Source: a virus
DNA length: 32,053 bases
IMG/VR virus record: IMGVR_UViG_3300020472_000100
Coordinates: 1-32,053 of that record
Strand: one strand, 5' to 3'
Positions within the stretch are counted from its first letter, which is position 1; each line of letters begins with the position of its first letter. Positions 23,739 to 30,177 of the stretch are shown here, piece by piece. A program made the translations under genes and the position numbers. Below the pieces are notes generated by a model that was not told where the DNA came from, searched no databases, and saw only the letters and a list, made by a program, of their open reading frames with translations.

Positions 23739-24153
23739 ACGCATCGCTATAACGACCTTTTTTATCGTGGCGCTGTTTATTTTGGCGCTGGGAGAAGATT
23801 GTGAAGCCCAAGCACAGAAGCCTGAATATCCATATCAGGGTTTATGTGAAAAAGGCAACGGCGATCTTTACACAGCGGCTTTAATTATCAGAGAGTTCGG
23901 AGTTGAGAACGCTGTCAAAGCTCTCAGGATCGCTGGTTGCGAATCTTCTTTTGACCCTTACGCGAACAACCGTTCAACTGATGCTTCAGGCATTTACCAA
24001 TTCAAACCACGAACGTGGCTTTGGGTTTGTCAAGAAGCAGGCGTTGATTGTAGTTTGAACGCGCGCTATGACGCAGAATCAAACATCAGAGCTGGAGCAT
24101 ACTTAGCTCTAAGAAAAAAAGGAGGAGGGTGGCAACATTGGGAGTGCAAGTAA
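23722..24153 (+). CDS. secreted lysozyme-like transglycosylase (putative)
   Basis: A 143-residue protein. A signal peptide or anchor (FKRIAITTFFIVALFILALGEDCEA) precedes a lysozyme-like fold: IAGCESSFDPYANN with the probable catalytic Glu in CESSFDP, then DASGIYQFKPRTWLWVCQEAGVD, and NIRAGAYLAL. The pattern matches soluble lytic transglycosylases and Rpf-type enzymes. It lies among early/regulatory genes, far from the endolysin, so a role at entry, in cell-wall remodelling or in lysogen fitness is more likely than final lysis. The C-terminus overlaps the WhiB gene start. Confidence 0.75.
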   Translation: MVTVFKRIAITTFFIVALFILALGEDCEAQAQKPEYPYQGLCEKGNGDLYTAALIIREFGVENAVKALRIAGCESSFDPYANNRSTDASGIYQFKPRTWLWVCQEAGVDCSLNARYDAESNIRAGAYLALRKKGGGWQHWECK

Positions 24154-24458
24154 CTGACACAGGTGGAAACTCGGATTGGCTTCTCTTGGCAGCATGTAAA
24201 GACGCGCCAGCTGAAGTGTTTTTCCCTGAAGGAGGTTGCAGATCGAGGGTAGTTCGTGAAGCTGTCAAACATTATTGCGGAAGATGCCCTGTTTGGAATG
24301 AATGTTTTGAAAACTCTTTCCATGCAAACAAGTATTTCGGAGATTTACCCATCGAAGAAGAAGGGATTTGGGCTGGGTTAATTAAAACTGATCGAAAGAG
24401 ATACAGGAACGATCCTGCGAAAGCTAAAGCTCTTGTTCTAGGGATCGAAACACGATGA
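24138..24458 (+). CDS. WhiB-family iron-sulfur transcription regulator
   Basis: A 106-residue protein. The four cysteines of the Fe-S cluster are in AACKDAP, and CGRCPVWNEC (CxxCx5C). The signature GIWAGL (GVWGG-like) follows, then the basic tail TDRKRYR for DNA binding. WhiB proteins are exclusive to Actinobacteria and their phages, and bind the sigma factor to modify promoter choice. Start choice: TTG 24138 (8 nt after GGAGGG); GTG 24129 is an alternative that lies too close to the site. It overlaps the lysozyme-like gene and the next gene (ATGA). Confidence 0.9.
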   Translation: MGVQVTDTGGNSDWLLLAACKDAPAEVFFPEGGCRSRVVREAVKHYCGRCPVWNECFENSFHANKYFGDLPIEEEGIWAGLIKTDRKRYRNDPAKAKALVLGIETR

Positions 24459-24898
24459 GAAGAAGCGAAATCAACGACCATATTCGGGGGATTGAATCTT
24501 CAATGAAGTATCTCAAAAACTCTGCTTCTCCAGCTCATAAACTTTTGGAAAGCTGGGGAAGGTCAGGATTCCCAGCAGACACACGGTTGGACAAAATCCG
24601 TTCTCCTGGTTCGGGTGGTAGTCCTGTCGAACTTGCTGTTCTTTTCCCTGATGAATGCTCAACGAAAGCTGACCGTCTTGCTCATTGCATAAAACAAGCA
24701 AAACTTTTGTTATATGAAGCTCAATCAATTTCAAAAATGACGCTTACTCCAGCTGAGAAGAAAGAACGAGTGAATCTTGTCGCTGTTTGTTTGAACTGTT
24801 CAGAGCCTTGTGTTCCTAGAGCAAAAAAAGGGCGATGTCCTGCATGTTACGAATACCTGAGAAGAACTGGTGAGGAGCGAACCAAAGATGAAGGATGA
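24455..24898 (+). CDS. zinc-ribbon regulatory-like protein
   Basis: A 147-residue protein. The first 110 residues are helical and polar. The C-terminal Zn ribbon (AVCLNCSEPC, GRCPACYEYLRRTGEERTK) is a pattern I recognise in many actinophage proteins of unknown function encoded next to WhiB. It may bind DNA or RNA polymerase. Starts by ATGA overlap with WhiB, so it is probably translated together. Confidence 0.65.
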   Translation: MRRSEINDHIRGIESSMKYLKNSASPAHKLLESWGRSGFPADTRLDKIRSPGSGGSPVELAVLFPDECSTKADRLAHCIKQAKLLLYEAQSISKMTLTPAEKKERVNLVAVCLNCSEPCVPRAKKGRCPACYEYLRRTGEERTKDEG

Positions 24899-25061
24899 GG
24901 CAAAAAAGTGGATAAGAGAAGGAATCGAGAAGGGCTTTTGTTCTTTCGAGTGGTGCGAAGTCCATGAGCCTGTGCTTCTCACCAACAACAGAGACAAGTG
25001 CTTCGTGGTTGTTCAGATATTCGACTTGAATCACATGGAAGGGGAAACAATCCTTGACTGA
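24888..25061 (+). CDS. 57-residue hypothetical protein
   Basis: This small protein starts at ATG 24888 with GAGGAG nearby, 11 nt inside the preceding gene. It contains two Cys (FCSFEWCEVHEPV) and a third later, so a metal site is possible but not clear. The C-terminus is LNHMEGETILD. It overlaps the next ORF by 8 nt. No family is recognised. Confidence 0.55.
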   Translation: MKDEAKKWIREGIEKGFCSFEWCEVHEPVLLTNNRDKCFVVVQIFDLNHMEGETILD

Positions 25062-25221
25062 TAATGACAAGAACAAGGTCGCTATTCATTCCGACATTGA
25101 CACTATTTGGGGAAGGCAACACTTCGACCCTAAGAAGGGAACCTCCTGGCACACCTTCACAGACGGAGTGGATACTCGCCGTCTTATTCCATTGAGAAAG
25201 AAATACAGGAGGCAATCTTGA
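25054..25221 (+). CDS. 55-residue hypothetical protein
   Basis: The TTG start at 25054 follows AAGGGG and overlaps the previous stop; the TGA stop overlaps the TTG start of the methyltransferase. The protein has WGRQHFDPKKGTSWHTF and a very basic C-terminus (RRLIPLRKKYRRQS), compatible with nucleic acid binding. The last codons encode the AGGAGG of the next gene. Coupling at both ends supports translation. Confidence 0.5.
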   Translation: MTDNDKNKVAIHSDIDTIWGRQHFDPKKGTSWHTFTDGVDTRRLIPLRKKYRRQS

Positions 25222-26009
25222 GCAAGTATTACTCAGATGATTTTGTGACTTTATATCACGAAAACTGTTTAGAAAGTTTGAAAAGGTTTAACGATGACGC
25301 TTTTCAGCTTGTAATCACATCTCCTCCATACAACATGAACTTACGAATACGAAGAAAAGAAGGTGAAGGGGAATATGAGAACGGCGCGTGGGGTGAATAC
25401 CCACACCGAAAAAAAATAGAATCAGCTAGTAAATACGAAAACTTTGACGACAATCTACCTATTGAAGAATACAACGAATTACATACCACCATTCTTAAAG
25501 AACTTTTGAGAGTGTCACCTTTAGTTTTTTATAATGTAGCAATAGTGACAGGTAGCAAACGTTCACTTTTCAAAATGATCGGTGACTTCAACGAACAATT
25601 AAAAGACATAATCATTTGGGATAAAGGTCACGGACTTCCCGCAATGGCTGAAAACGTGCTTAATCGTAGAACAGAACTGATATTAATTTTCGACAAATAT
25701 GACGCTATCAGCCGACAATTTTTGACTAGCGGAACATTCAACAGAGGCACTTTGGATGATCTTTGGCTAATAGAAAGAGAAGGAAGCAAACACAAGGGAC
25801 ACGGTGCAGTTTTTCCTGAAGCGTTAGTGATAAAGATTATTGAAAATTTTTCACAAAAAGGCGACCATATTTACGACCCTTTTATGGGGACAGGTACTAC
25901 AGCTGAGGTGTCAAAAAGAACAGGCAGATTTGCCACAGGTAGTGATATTAGTTCCGATTATCTAGACGTAGCGGTCAAACGTCTAGCACAGGAAGTCTTA
26001 TTCGCATGA
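25218..26009 (+). CDS. DNA methyltransferase, amino (N4-cytosine or N6-adenine) type
   Basis: A 263-residue beta-class enzyme. The catalytic motif TSPPY (residues 34-38) is near the N-terminus and the SAM-binding motif DPFMGTGTTAEVSKR (about 218-232) near the C-terminus. TSPPY is commoner in N4-cytosine enzymes than in N6-adenine enzymes, so N4mC is favoured. The TTG start follows AGGAGG. No restriction enzyme gene is adjacent, so it is a solitary enzyme, likely for protection against host restriction. Target specificity cannot be read from the sequence. Confidence 0.88.
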   Translation: MSKYYSDDFVTLYHENCLESLKRFNDDAFQLVITSPPYNMNLRIRRKEGEGEYENGAWGEYPHRKKIESASKYENFDDNLPIEEYNELHTTILKELLRVSPLVFYNVAIVTGSKRSLFKMIGDFNEQLKDIIIWDKGHGLPAMAENVLNRRTELILIFDKYDAISRQFLTSGTFNRGTLDDLWLIEREGSKHKGHGAVFPEALVIKIIENFSQKGDHIYDPFMGTGTTAEVSKRTGRFATGSDISSDYLDVAVKRLAQEVLFA

Positions 26010-26170
26010 GCGGAAAAGAACTGGAGCTTCACACCTATTGCCGAGATTGTGGCGATGATGGACCGATCAAAAGATTCAAAATCAAAGGTGAAGAACCTAC
26101 GGAAGCTGAACAAGAAAGAATCAGACAAGCGAAGGCTTGGTGGTGCCGTTCTTGTATGTATAACTTCTAA
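26006..26170 (+). CDS. 54-residue zinc-ribbon micro-protein
   Basis: This ORF starts by ATGA overlap with the upstream methyltransferase and ends by TAATG overlap with the C5 enzyme. Two CxxC pairs (YCRDCGDDG and WWCRSCMYNF) flank a charged helix, a clear Zn-ribbon layout. It lies exactly between two methyltransferase genes, so it could be a targeting or accessory subunit; this is inference. Confidence 0.6.
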   Translation: MSGKELELHTYCRDCGDDGPIKRFKIKGEEPTEAEQERIRQAKAWWCRSCMYNF

Positions 26171-27477
26171 TGAAGTATGGAAGTTTTTGCACCGGATATG
26201 GCGGTCTTGATCTCGCTGTTGAAACGTATTTCGAGGATGCTGAAATGCTTTGGTATTCAGAAGTTGACAAAAACTGCAACAAAATTCTTGAACACCGTTT
26301 TCCAGGTGTCACCAACATTGGAGATTTAACACAAATAGAGAACTGGAATGACATCCCGAAAGTGGATTTGATTTGTGCCGGTTTTCCATGCCAGCCGTAT
26401 TCAACAGCTGGACTAGATAGAAAAGGAGATGAAGATGAAAGAGCAATCTTTCAATACATTGCCGACTCCCTCGGCGTTTTGGGATTCCCTGAGCTGTTCT
26501 TGGAGAATGTCTCAGGCATCCTTACTCTCGGAGGAACCAGCGTTATTGGATCGCTTGCCGAAATCGGGTATGACTGTCAATGGCAAATTGTACGAGCGAG
26601 CGATGCTGGAGCTTGCCACCGAAGGGCAAGATGGTTCTGTATTGCTAGTCACTCCGACAGCAAGCGAAAAAGATCAGGGGCGACCCGAACGATACGTGGA
26701 AAGGGGGCTTCTGAACAACAGATCGACAAGATTCGACCTGACGGATCAGATCGCTTACCTGAAAACGCCTCAATCAACTCATCAGATGCAGGGGGACCCG
26801 GAGAGATTCAAGGAGAGAGCGGTGGAAAAGGTTTACTTCAAGAAAGAGGGGGAGGAAGAAACCGAGACAAGGTACGACCTGTCGGATCAAGTGGCGTATT
26901 TGGAGCTTCTACCGACTCCAACAGCTCAGGCTGCCAAACACGGAGCAACCCCCGACATCCATCGGAACTCCAAAATGGGGGCGAATCTTTGGGATTTGCC
27001 TCACGTTCTCCCCGACCAAGAGGAACTGTTGCCGACTCCGACAGCTTGGGAACAGAGAGAATCTCAGGAGCAATGGGAGGAGCGGATTCAGAAGGATGCA
27101 CAGCTGAAGAACTCAACAGGTCGAAGGATAGGGATGCCGTTACCGATAGCGGTGAAATTGTTGCCGACTCCAGTTTCGAGAGATCACAAAGACACAGGGA
27201 ACATGGATTATCAGAGACAAGCGGACAGGAGCATTCTGACTGGGGTAATTATGGTACAGCTGTCAGAAGATGGGAAGAAGTCACAGGAAGATTAGCTCCA
27301 CCTGGATTGAAGGATGGGAAACTTTCGCCTGTCTTTGTGGAATGGATGATGGGACTTCCTCTCGGTTACATCACAGATCTCGGACTTTCGAGAGTTGCTG
27401 AACTGAAAGCTCTTGGGAATGGGGTCGTGTGGCAACAGGCTTATTTGGCTCTTTTTCTCTTAAATGAACAAAATTGA
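26170..27477 (+). CDS. dcm: C5-cytosine DNA methyltransferase with repeat-rich variable region
   Basis: A 435-residue enzyme. Motif I is SFCTGYGGLDLA, motif IV GFPCQPYS (catalytic Cys74), motif VI ENV (residues 112-114), motif VIII QIVRASDAGACHRRARWF, and C-terminal motifs SPVFVEWMMGLPLGY and ALGNGVVWQQAY. Between motif VIII and the C-terminal motifs lie about 205 residues that are Ser/Asp/Gly/Arg-rich with repeated ADSDS/TDSN-like units, unlike a normal target recognition domain. Much of the gene (from codon 89 on) is also open in a second frame (see 26435). It overlaps the 54-residue Zn protein by TAATG. Confidence 0.92.
   Translation: MKYGSFCTGYGGLDLAVETYFEDAEMLWYSEVDKNCNKILEHRFPGVTNIGDLTQIENWNDIPKVDLICAGFPCQPYSTAGLDRKGDEDERAIFQYIADSLGVLGFPELFLENVSGILTLGGTSVIGSLAEIGYDCQWQIVRASDAGACHRRARWFCIASHSDSKRKRSGATRTIRGKGASEQQIDKIRPDGSDRLPENASINSSDAGGPGEIQGESGGKGLLQERGGGRNRDKVRPVGSSGVFGASTDSNSSGCQTRSNPRHPSELQNGGESLGFASRSPRPRGTVADSDSLGTERISGAMGGADSEGCTAEELNRSKDRDAVTDSGEIVADSSFERSQRHREHGLSETSGQEHSDWGNYGTAVRRWEEVTGRLAPPGLKDGKLSPVFVEWMMGLPLGYITDLGLSRVAELKALGNGVVWQQAYLALFLLNEQN
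26435..27295 (+). CDS. overprinted ORF inside the C5-methyltransferase gene (LLPTPTA-repeat protein)
   Basis: A 286-codon frame wholly inside the methyltransferase gene, +1 to it. AAGGAG (26423-26428) lies 6 nt before ATG 26435, ideal spacing. It opens NTLPTPSAFWDSLSCSWRMS, then LPKSGMTVNGKLYER, then five modules of about 40 residues each starting with (LL)PTPTA-like units: VTPTASEKDQG, TPQSTHQM, LLPTPTAQAAK, LLPTPTAWEQ, LLPTPVSRDHK. The first two modules also share RPERYVERG/DPERFKERA and DLTDQIAYL/DLSDQVAYL. I recognise this as a widespread but poorly characterised phage protein type. Same DNA gives ADSDS in the enzyme frame and PTPTA here. Expression is not proven. Confidence 0.6.
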   Translation: MKEQSFNTLPTPSAFWDSLSCSWRMSQASLLSEEPALLDRLPKSGMTVNGKLYERAMLELATEGQDGSVLLVTPTASEKDQGRPERYVERGLLNNRSTRFDLTDQIAYLKTPQSTHQMQGDPERFKERAVEKVYFKKEGEEETETRYDLSDQVAYLELLPTPTAQAAKHGATPDIHRNSKMGANLWDLPHVLPDQEELLPTPTAWEQRESQEQWEERIQKDAQLKNSTGRRIGMPLPIAVKLLPTPVSRDHKDTGNMDYQRQADRSILTGVIMVQLSEDGKKSQED

Positions 27478-27488
27478 CCAATAATGCT

Positions 27489-27560
27489 AAAAAACCTCCT
27501 CCGTACAGCCCTTCTACGGCGTTTCCAGCACTCAAGATGGGTCATAGGTCATCGAAAATT
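27489..27560 (+). repeat. dispersed intergenic element, copy 4
   Basis: A6, CCTCCTCC, GTACAGCCCTTCTACGGCG, TTTCCAGC, variable, GATGGGTCATAGGTCAT, A-rich end. Its core is nearly identical to copy 1. It lies between the C5 enzyme stop (12 nt upstream) and the start of the third methyltransferase (10 nt downstream), filling the gap. Confidence 0.9.
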
Positions 27561-27569
27561 GGAAAGAAT

Positions 27570-28265
27570 ATGAATGAACTGGTTTACCAAGATCAGTACG
27601 TCAAATTATTTCATGGCGATTATCGCGCTGTTTTGCCTTCTTTGAATGTTTCACATTTTGATTGTGTTCTTCTTGATCCCCCTTTTGATATTTGGGAAGA
27701 AGTTGGACCGGGTGAGTTCGAGCAAATCCCGAAGAAGATTATTTTTACGAATTGGCAGCACAGAGCTGTTGTTGAGAACCATTTCGGACAACCAAGAAGC
27801 GAGTTTGTTTGGTATTTCAAAGATGGTCGATGGGTTTCTCACCGTTTACCAATACAAGCCCATGAACTGATCTGCATATACGGCGAAACAGGCGAAGCGT
27901 ATGTTGGCGAAAAGAACGAAGATCGAACTCCGCAAAATAAAGGATCAGGCTCGGTTGGTAGGGACACTTATGATGAAAGAATTTATGTTCCAAGAGAGAG
28001 AAAGATGTTGAGAAGCGTGTTGGAGTATCCAAGAAACCTGAGAAACGGAATGGGAGCGTGGGGCAAACCTGAAGGGCTTATCCGTAACCTTTTGGAGTTT
28101 GTTTCACCAAACCAGGTGTTGGATACTTTCGCTGGTGGAGGCTCCACCCTTGTTGTAGCTAAGGAATTGAAAATCAAAGCTGTCGGAATAGAGCTGGAAG
28201 AAAAGAATTGTGAACTAGCTATCTCAAAACTGGAAAAAGCCCCCACCTTGTTCGATGGGGGCTAA
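27570..28265 (+). CDS. DNA methyltransferase, amino type (DPPF)
   Basis: A 231-residue beta-class enzyme. The catalytic motif DPPF (residues 36-39, VLLDPPFD) and the C-terminal SAM motif DTFAGGGSTLVVAKELKIKAVG are clear. The DPPF motif fits N6-adenine or N4-cytosine methylation. ATG at 27570 follows GGAAAG; the open frame further upstream covers the dispersed element and is not used. No cognate nuclease is visible. It is the third methyltransferase in a row and is followed by the end of the rightward genes. Confidence 0.88.
   Translation: MNELVYQDQYVKLFHGDYRAVLPSLNVSHFDCVLLDPPFDIWEEVGPGEFEQIPKKIIFTNWQHRAVVENHFGQPRSEFVWYFKDGRWVSHRLPIQAHELICIYGETGEAYVGEKNEDRTPQNKGSGSVGRDTYDERIYVPRERKMLRSVLEYPRNLRNGMGAWGKPEGLIRNLLEFVSPNQVLDTFAGGGSTLVVAKELKIKAVGIELEEKNCELAISKLEKAPTLFDGG
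28234..28263 (-). terminator. terminator for the leftward operon
   Basis: AGCCCCCA (28238-28245) pairs perfectly with TGGGGGCT (28256-28263), with a 10-nt loop. Read leftwards the stem is followed by TTTTT (28238-28234), so it ends the leftward operon. It lies inside the last codons of the rightward methyltransferase. A second palindrome (28267-28280) and a T-rich stretch (28288-28295) could serve the opposite direction. Confidence 0.75.
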
Positions 28266-28266
28266 T

Positions 28267-28280
28267 TCACCAGCTGGTGA
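28267..28280. promoter_or_regulatory. perfect 14-bp palindrome TCACCAGCTGGTGA
   Basis: The same palindrome is at 7330-7343. It lies exactly between the convergent rightward and leftward genes, outside any coding sequence, and is the clearest candidate for a protein-binding site. Confidence 0.55.
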
Positions 28281-28289
28281 TCTGACGTT

Positions 28290-28463
28290 TTATTTCCAGT
28301 TATTCTGATCTTCTAAAAAACAGGGGTTGCACTCCTCATGGAGTTCAATGTGTAACCAACAGTCTTTTTTGGTGTCGTAGATCACGTTTTTTCCGCAATC
28401 GACACACTCTGAGCCATCGAACACTCCATCTTGAAGTTCAGTAGAGTTTGGGAGTCTTTCCAT
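28290..28463 (-). CDS. 57-residue zinc-ribbon-like protein
   Basis: The last gene of the leftward operon, ATG at 28463 overlapping the stop of the upstream gene (TAATG). GAGGAGG of the upstream gene's last codons is the ribosome binding site. CVDCGKN (residues 20-26), Cys35, two His (WLHIELH) and CNPC give a plausible Zn site. No family is recognised. The last gene before the leftward terminator, it follows the same pattern as its neighbours. Confidence 0.65.
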   Translation of the reverse strand: MERLPNSTELQDGVFDGSECVDCGKNVIYDTKKDCWLHIELHEECNPCFLEDQNNWK

Positions 28464-28720
28464 TATTGAACCTCCTCAAACCACTCAACTAAACCCTCTT
28501 TCTCAGCTTGCGACATACTTACAAACTTATAACCACCACTAGCAGTTTTCTTATCGCCAAACTGTAATTTGTCAAACATTCTTTCAACACAATCCCTTTC
28601 TCTCTGAGTTGCATGACCATAACTGATCTCATCTGCGATGTGTAGCTCATACAAATTGACAGCATGTATGAGATGTGACCATTGAGCAGAGGTTAAGGTA
28701 CAACTAATTTTCTTAGACAT
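28463..28720 (-). CDS. 85-residue hypothetical protein
   Basis: This helical, polar protein has SAQWSHLIHAVNLYELHIADEI at the N-terminus and AEKEGLVEWFEEVQ at the end. The final codons GAG GAG GTT encode EEV and double as the ribosome binding site of the following gene. No family is recognised. The TAATG junctions on both sides show it belongs to the leftward unit. Confidence 0.65.
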   Translation of the reverse strand: MSKKISCTLTSAQWSHLIHAVNLYELHIADEISYGHATQRERDCVERMFDKLQFGDKKTASGGYKFVSMSQAEKEGLVEWFEEVQ

Positions 28721-28995
28721 TATTCAACCTCCTCAAAAAGAGTGGGAAAGATATCTGATTCAACACAGGCAAAGATTCCCCCTGAGTAGTAATCATCCTG
28801 TTCCATTTGAGCCAAATAAGTGTCTCTTGCATCATCCAAGCCATGAGCTACTGTCCAAAAAGATTCGGTGTCGCTCTTGTCCTCGTTCTCAAACGAGGCA
28901 ACAACTATGAACAAACCATCTTCGTTGTGTCTCAGCTGATTCAGCATGTTGGCGACAGCGATTTTGGCTTCGGGTATTGGTGTTACTTTATTCAT
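28720..28995 (-). CDS. 91-residue hypothetical protein
   Basis: The pattern VANMLNQLRHNEDGLFIVVAS, then SFWTVAHGLDDARDTYLAQMEQ and an acidic C-terminus looks like a small alpha/beta protein. EEVE at the end again carries GAGGAGG for the next gene. The ribosome binding site for this gene is GGAGG in the last codons of the HTH gene upstream. No family is recognised. Confidence 0.65.
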   Translation of the reverse strand: MNKVTPIPEAKIAVANMLNQLRHNEDGLFIVVASFENEDKSDTESFWTVAHGLDDARDTYLAQMEQDDYYSGGIFACVESDIFPTLFEEVE

Positions 28996-29177
28996 TATTT
29001 TTCCTCCAGTATTTTTCTAACTTTTTCGTGGCTGATTCCACATGCTTCTCCGATGTCTCTCAGACTTGCTCCATGCTCTTTTGCGTCTCTTATATGTGCA
29101 TGAAGATGAGCCTCAAGAACGTTCATTTCTTGGCGGATTTCGTTCAAACGAACAAAAGTTGTTTCTTTATCGTTCAT
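28995..29177 (-). CDS. small helix-turn-helix protein
   Basis: A 60-residue protein with a helical N-terminus (TTFVRLNEIRQEMNVLEAHLHAHI) and a C-terminal HTH: GASLRDIGEACGISHEKVRKIL. ATG at 29177 overlaps the upstream stop (TAATG). In-frame codons upstream lie inside the previous gene. This is the only clear HTH regulator in the leftward operon, so it is a candidate phage repressor or operon autoregulator, although repressors are normally larger. Confidence 0.65.
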   Translation of the reverse strand: MNDKETTFVRLNEIRQEMNVLEAHLHAHIRDAKEHGASLRDIGEACGISHEKVRKILEEK

Positions 29178-29983
29178 TACTTTCCCGCCTTTTCTTCCAA
29201 TCGAGTGATGAATCTTGGTCGCGTGTCCATCGACTTTGTTGGATCCCATTTCGCCCACGCTTCGGGGTATAGCTCAAAGAGTCCCCATCCACCTTGAAAT
29301 CTCCATTCAGCTTGTCGATAGTGAATATGGTGAGCTAGTTCCTCCGTGAATAGATGCTCCGTGTAGTCAGCCCTGAACACTTTTTCTTCTTTCCAATGCC
29401 ATTGGTTGACTATCCCTTCGATTTTGTCAGGGTCGTCATCCAAGTGGAAATCAAAGTCAAGGAAGGCAAGAGCGTCTGTCCATGCAACCGCTTCTTCTTC
29501 GCTGGTTATCGGAAGATAGAAGGCTCTTATCATTGCGACAAGACTGCTGGCAAGATTCTCCACGCCTTTGATGTATGAGTGCTGGAAATGAATCCCACCG
29601 TCTTTCTCCATGTCATGCCAGTTGGCGTAGTGACCAATGTGGAACTCATCCCATGAGAGGCGCTCTTGCCCCAATGTGGAGTTTCTCTCATCAATAAAGG
29701 CACTCAGGTCGGTGTCCAATTCCCAAGGTGAGAAAGGTTCACCACCTGACCCTGCGTATCTATCTTCAGGGATAACTGTCTCAGCTCCGGTAATCCAAAT
29801 GAATGGAGTTTCTTCGCTTCCTGAGTAATCCTCTAGCCCTGCTGTCCACGGATATTGTTCACCGAAAGCATTGACTTGAATTATCATGCAGTTCCCTCCG
29901 CTGTTGTACCACTCAGTTTTCCATCCGAGTGGCTCAAGAACTCTGTCAAGTCCTTCCATTATTTCTCTGCAAGTCATACCCAT
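29177..29983 (-). CDS. 268-residue hypothetical protein
   Basis: The largest gene in the leftward operon. It is acidic and aromatic-rich, with WKTEWYNSGGNCMIIQVN, FIWITGAE, WDEFHIGHYANWHDMEKDGGIHFQHSYI and LAHHIHYRQAEWRFQGGWGLFELYPEAW. Several His/Asp/Glu clusters could bind metal but no named motif fits. ATG at 29983 with GGAGG was chosen; the frame is open upstream only inside the previous gene. Conserved Trp density suggests a compact globular fold. No family is recognised. Confidence 0.65.
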   Translation of the reverse strand: MGMTCREIMEGLDRVLEPLGWKTEWYNSGGNCMIIQVNAFGEQYPWTAGLEDYSGSEETPFIWITGAETVIPEDRYAGSGGEPFSPWELDTDLSAFIDERNSTLGQERLSWDEFHIGHYANWHDMEKDGGIHFQHSYIKGVENLASSLVAMIRAFYLPITSEEEAVAWTDALAFLDFDFHLDDDPDKIEGIVNQWHWKEEKVFRADYTEHLFTEELAHHIHYRQAEWRFQGGWGLFELYPEAWAKWDPTKSMDTRPRFITRLEEKAGK

Positions 29984-30177
29984 TAGAGAACCTCCACGTT
30001 TCCGATTTGAACTTTTCTGTGCCAAATCTCGTCAGAATCCCATGCAAATCCATGCCCACGATCCTGTTCAATACCCCATTCAATAAATTCTTTTTTTAGC
30101 GCTTTAACATTTTCCTTCTCGGAATTTCCAACTACACAAAATGTAAATTTGCCGTAGTCCTTTACACTCATTATCAT
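29983..30177 (-). CDS. 64-residue hypothetical protein
   Basis: Sequence VKDYGKFTFCVVGNSEKENVKALKKEF resembles a small alpha/beta unit; the end (WHRKVQIGNVEVL) encodes the GGAGG of the next gene. Two closely spaced ATG codons (30177 and 30171) are possible starts. TAATG overlap with the upstream gene. No family is recognised. Confidence 0.6.
   Translation of the reverse strand: MIMSVKDYGKFTFCVVGNSEKENVKALKKEFIEWGIEQDRGHGFAWDSDEIWHRKVQIGNVEVL

Noticed and set aside
27474-27569. N-terminal extension of the third methyltransferase
   Set aside because: These codons come from the dispersed element copy 4; the ATG at 27570 fits normal beta-class enzyme length.
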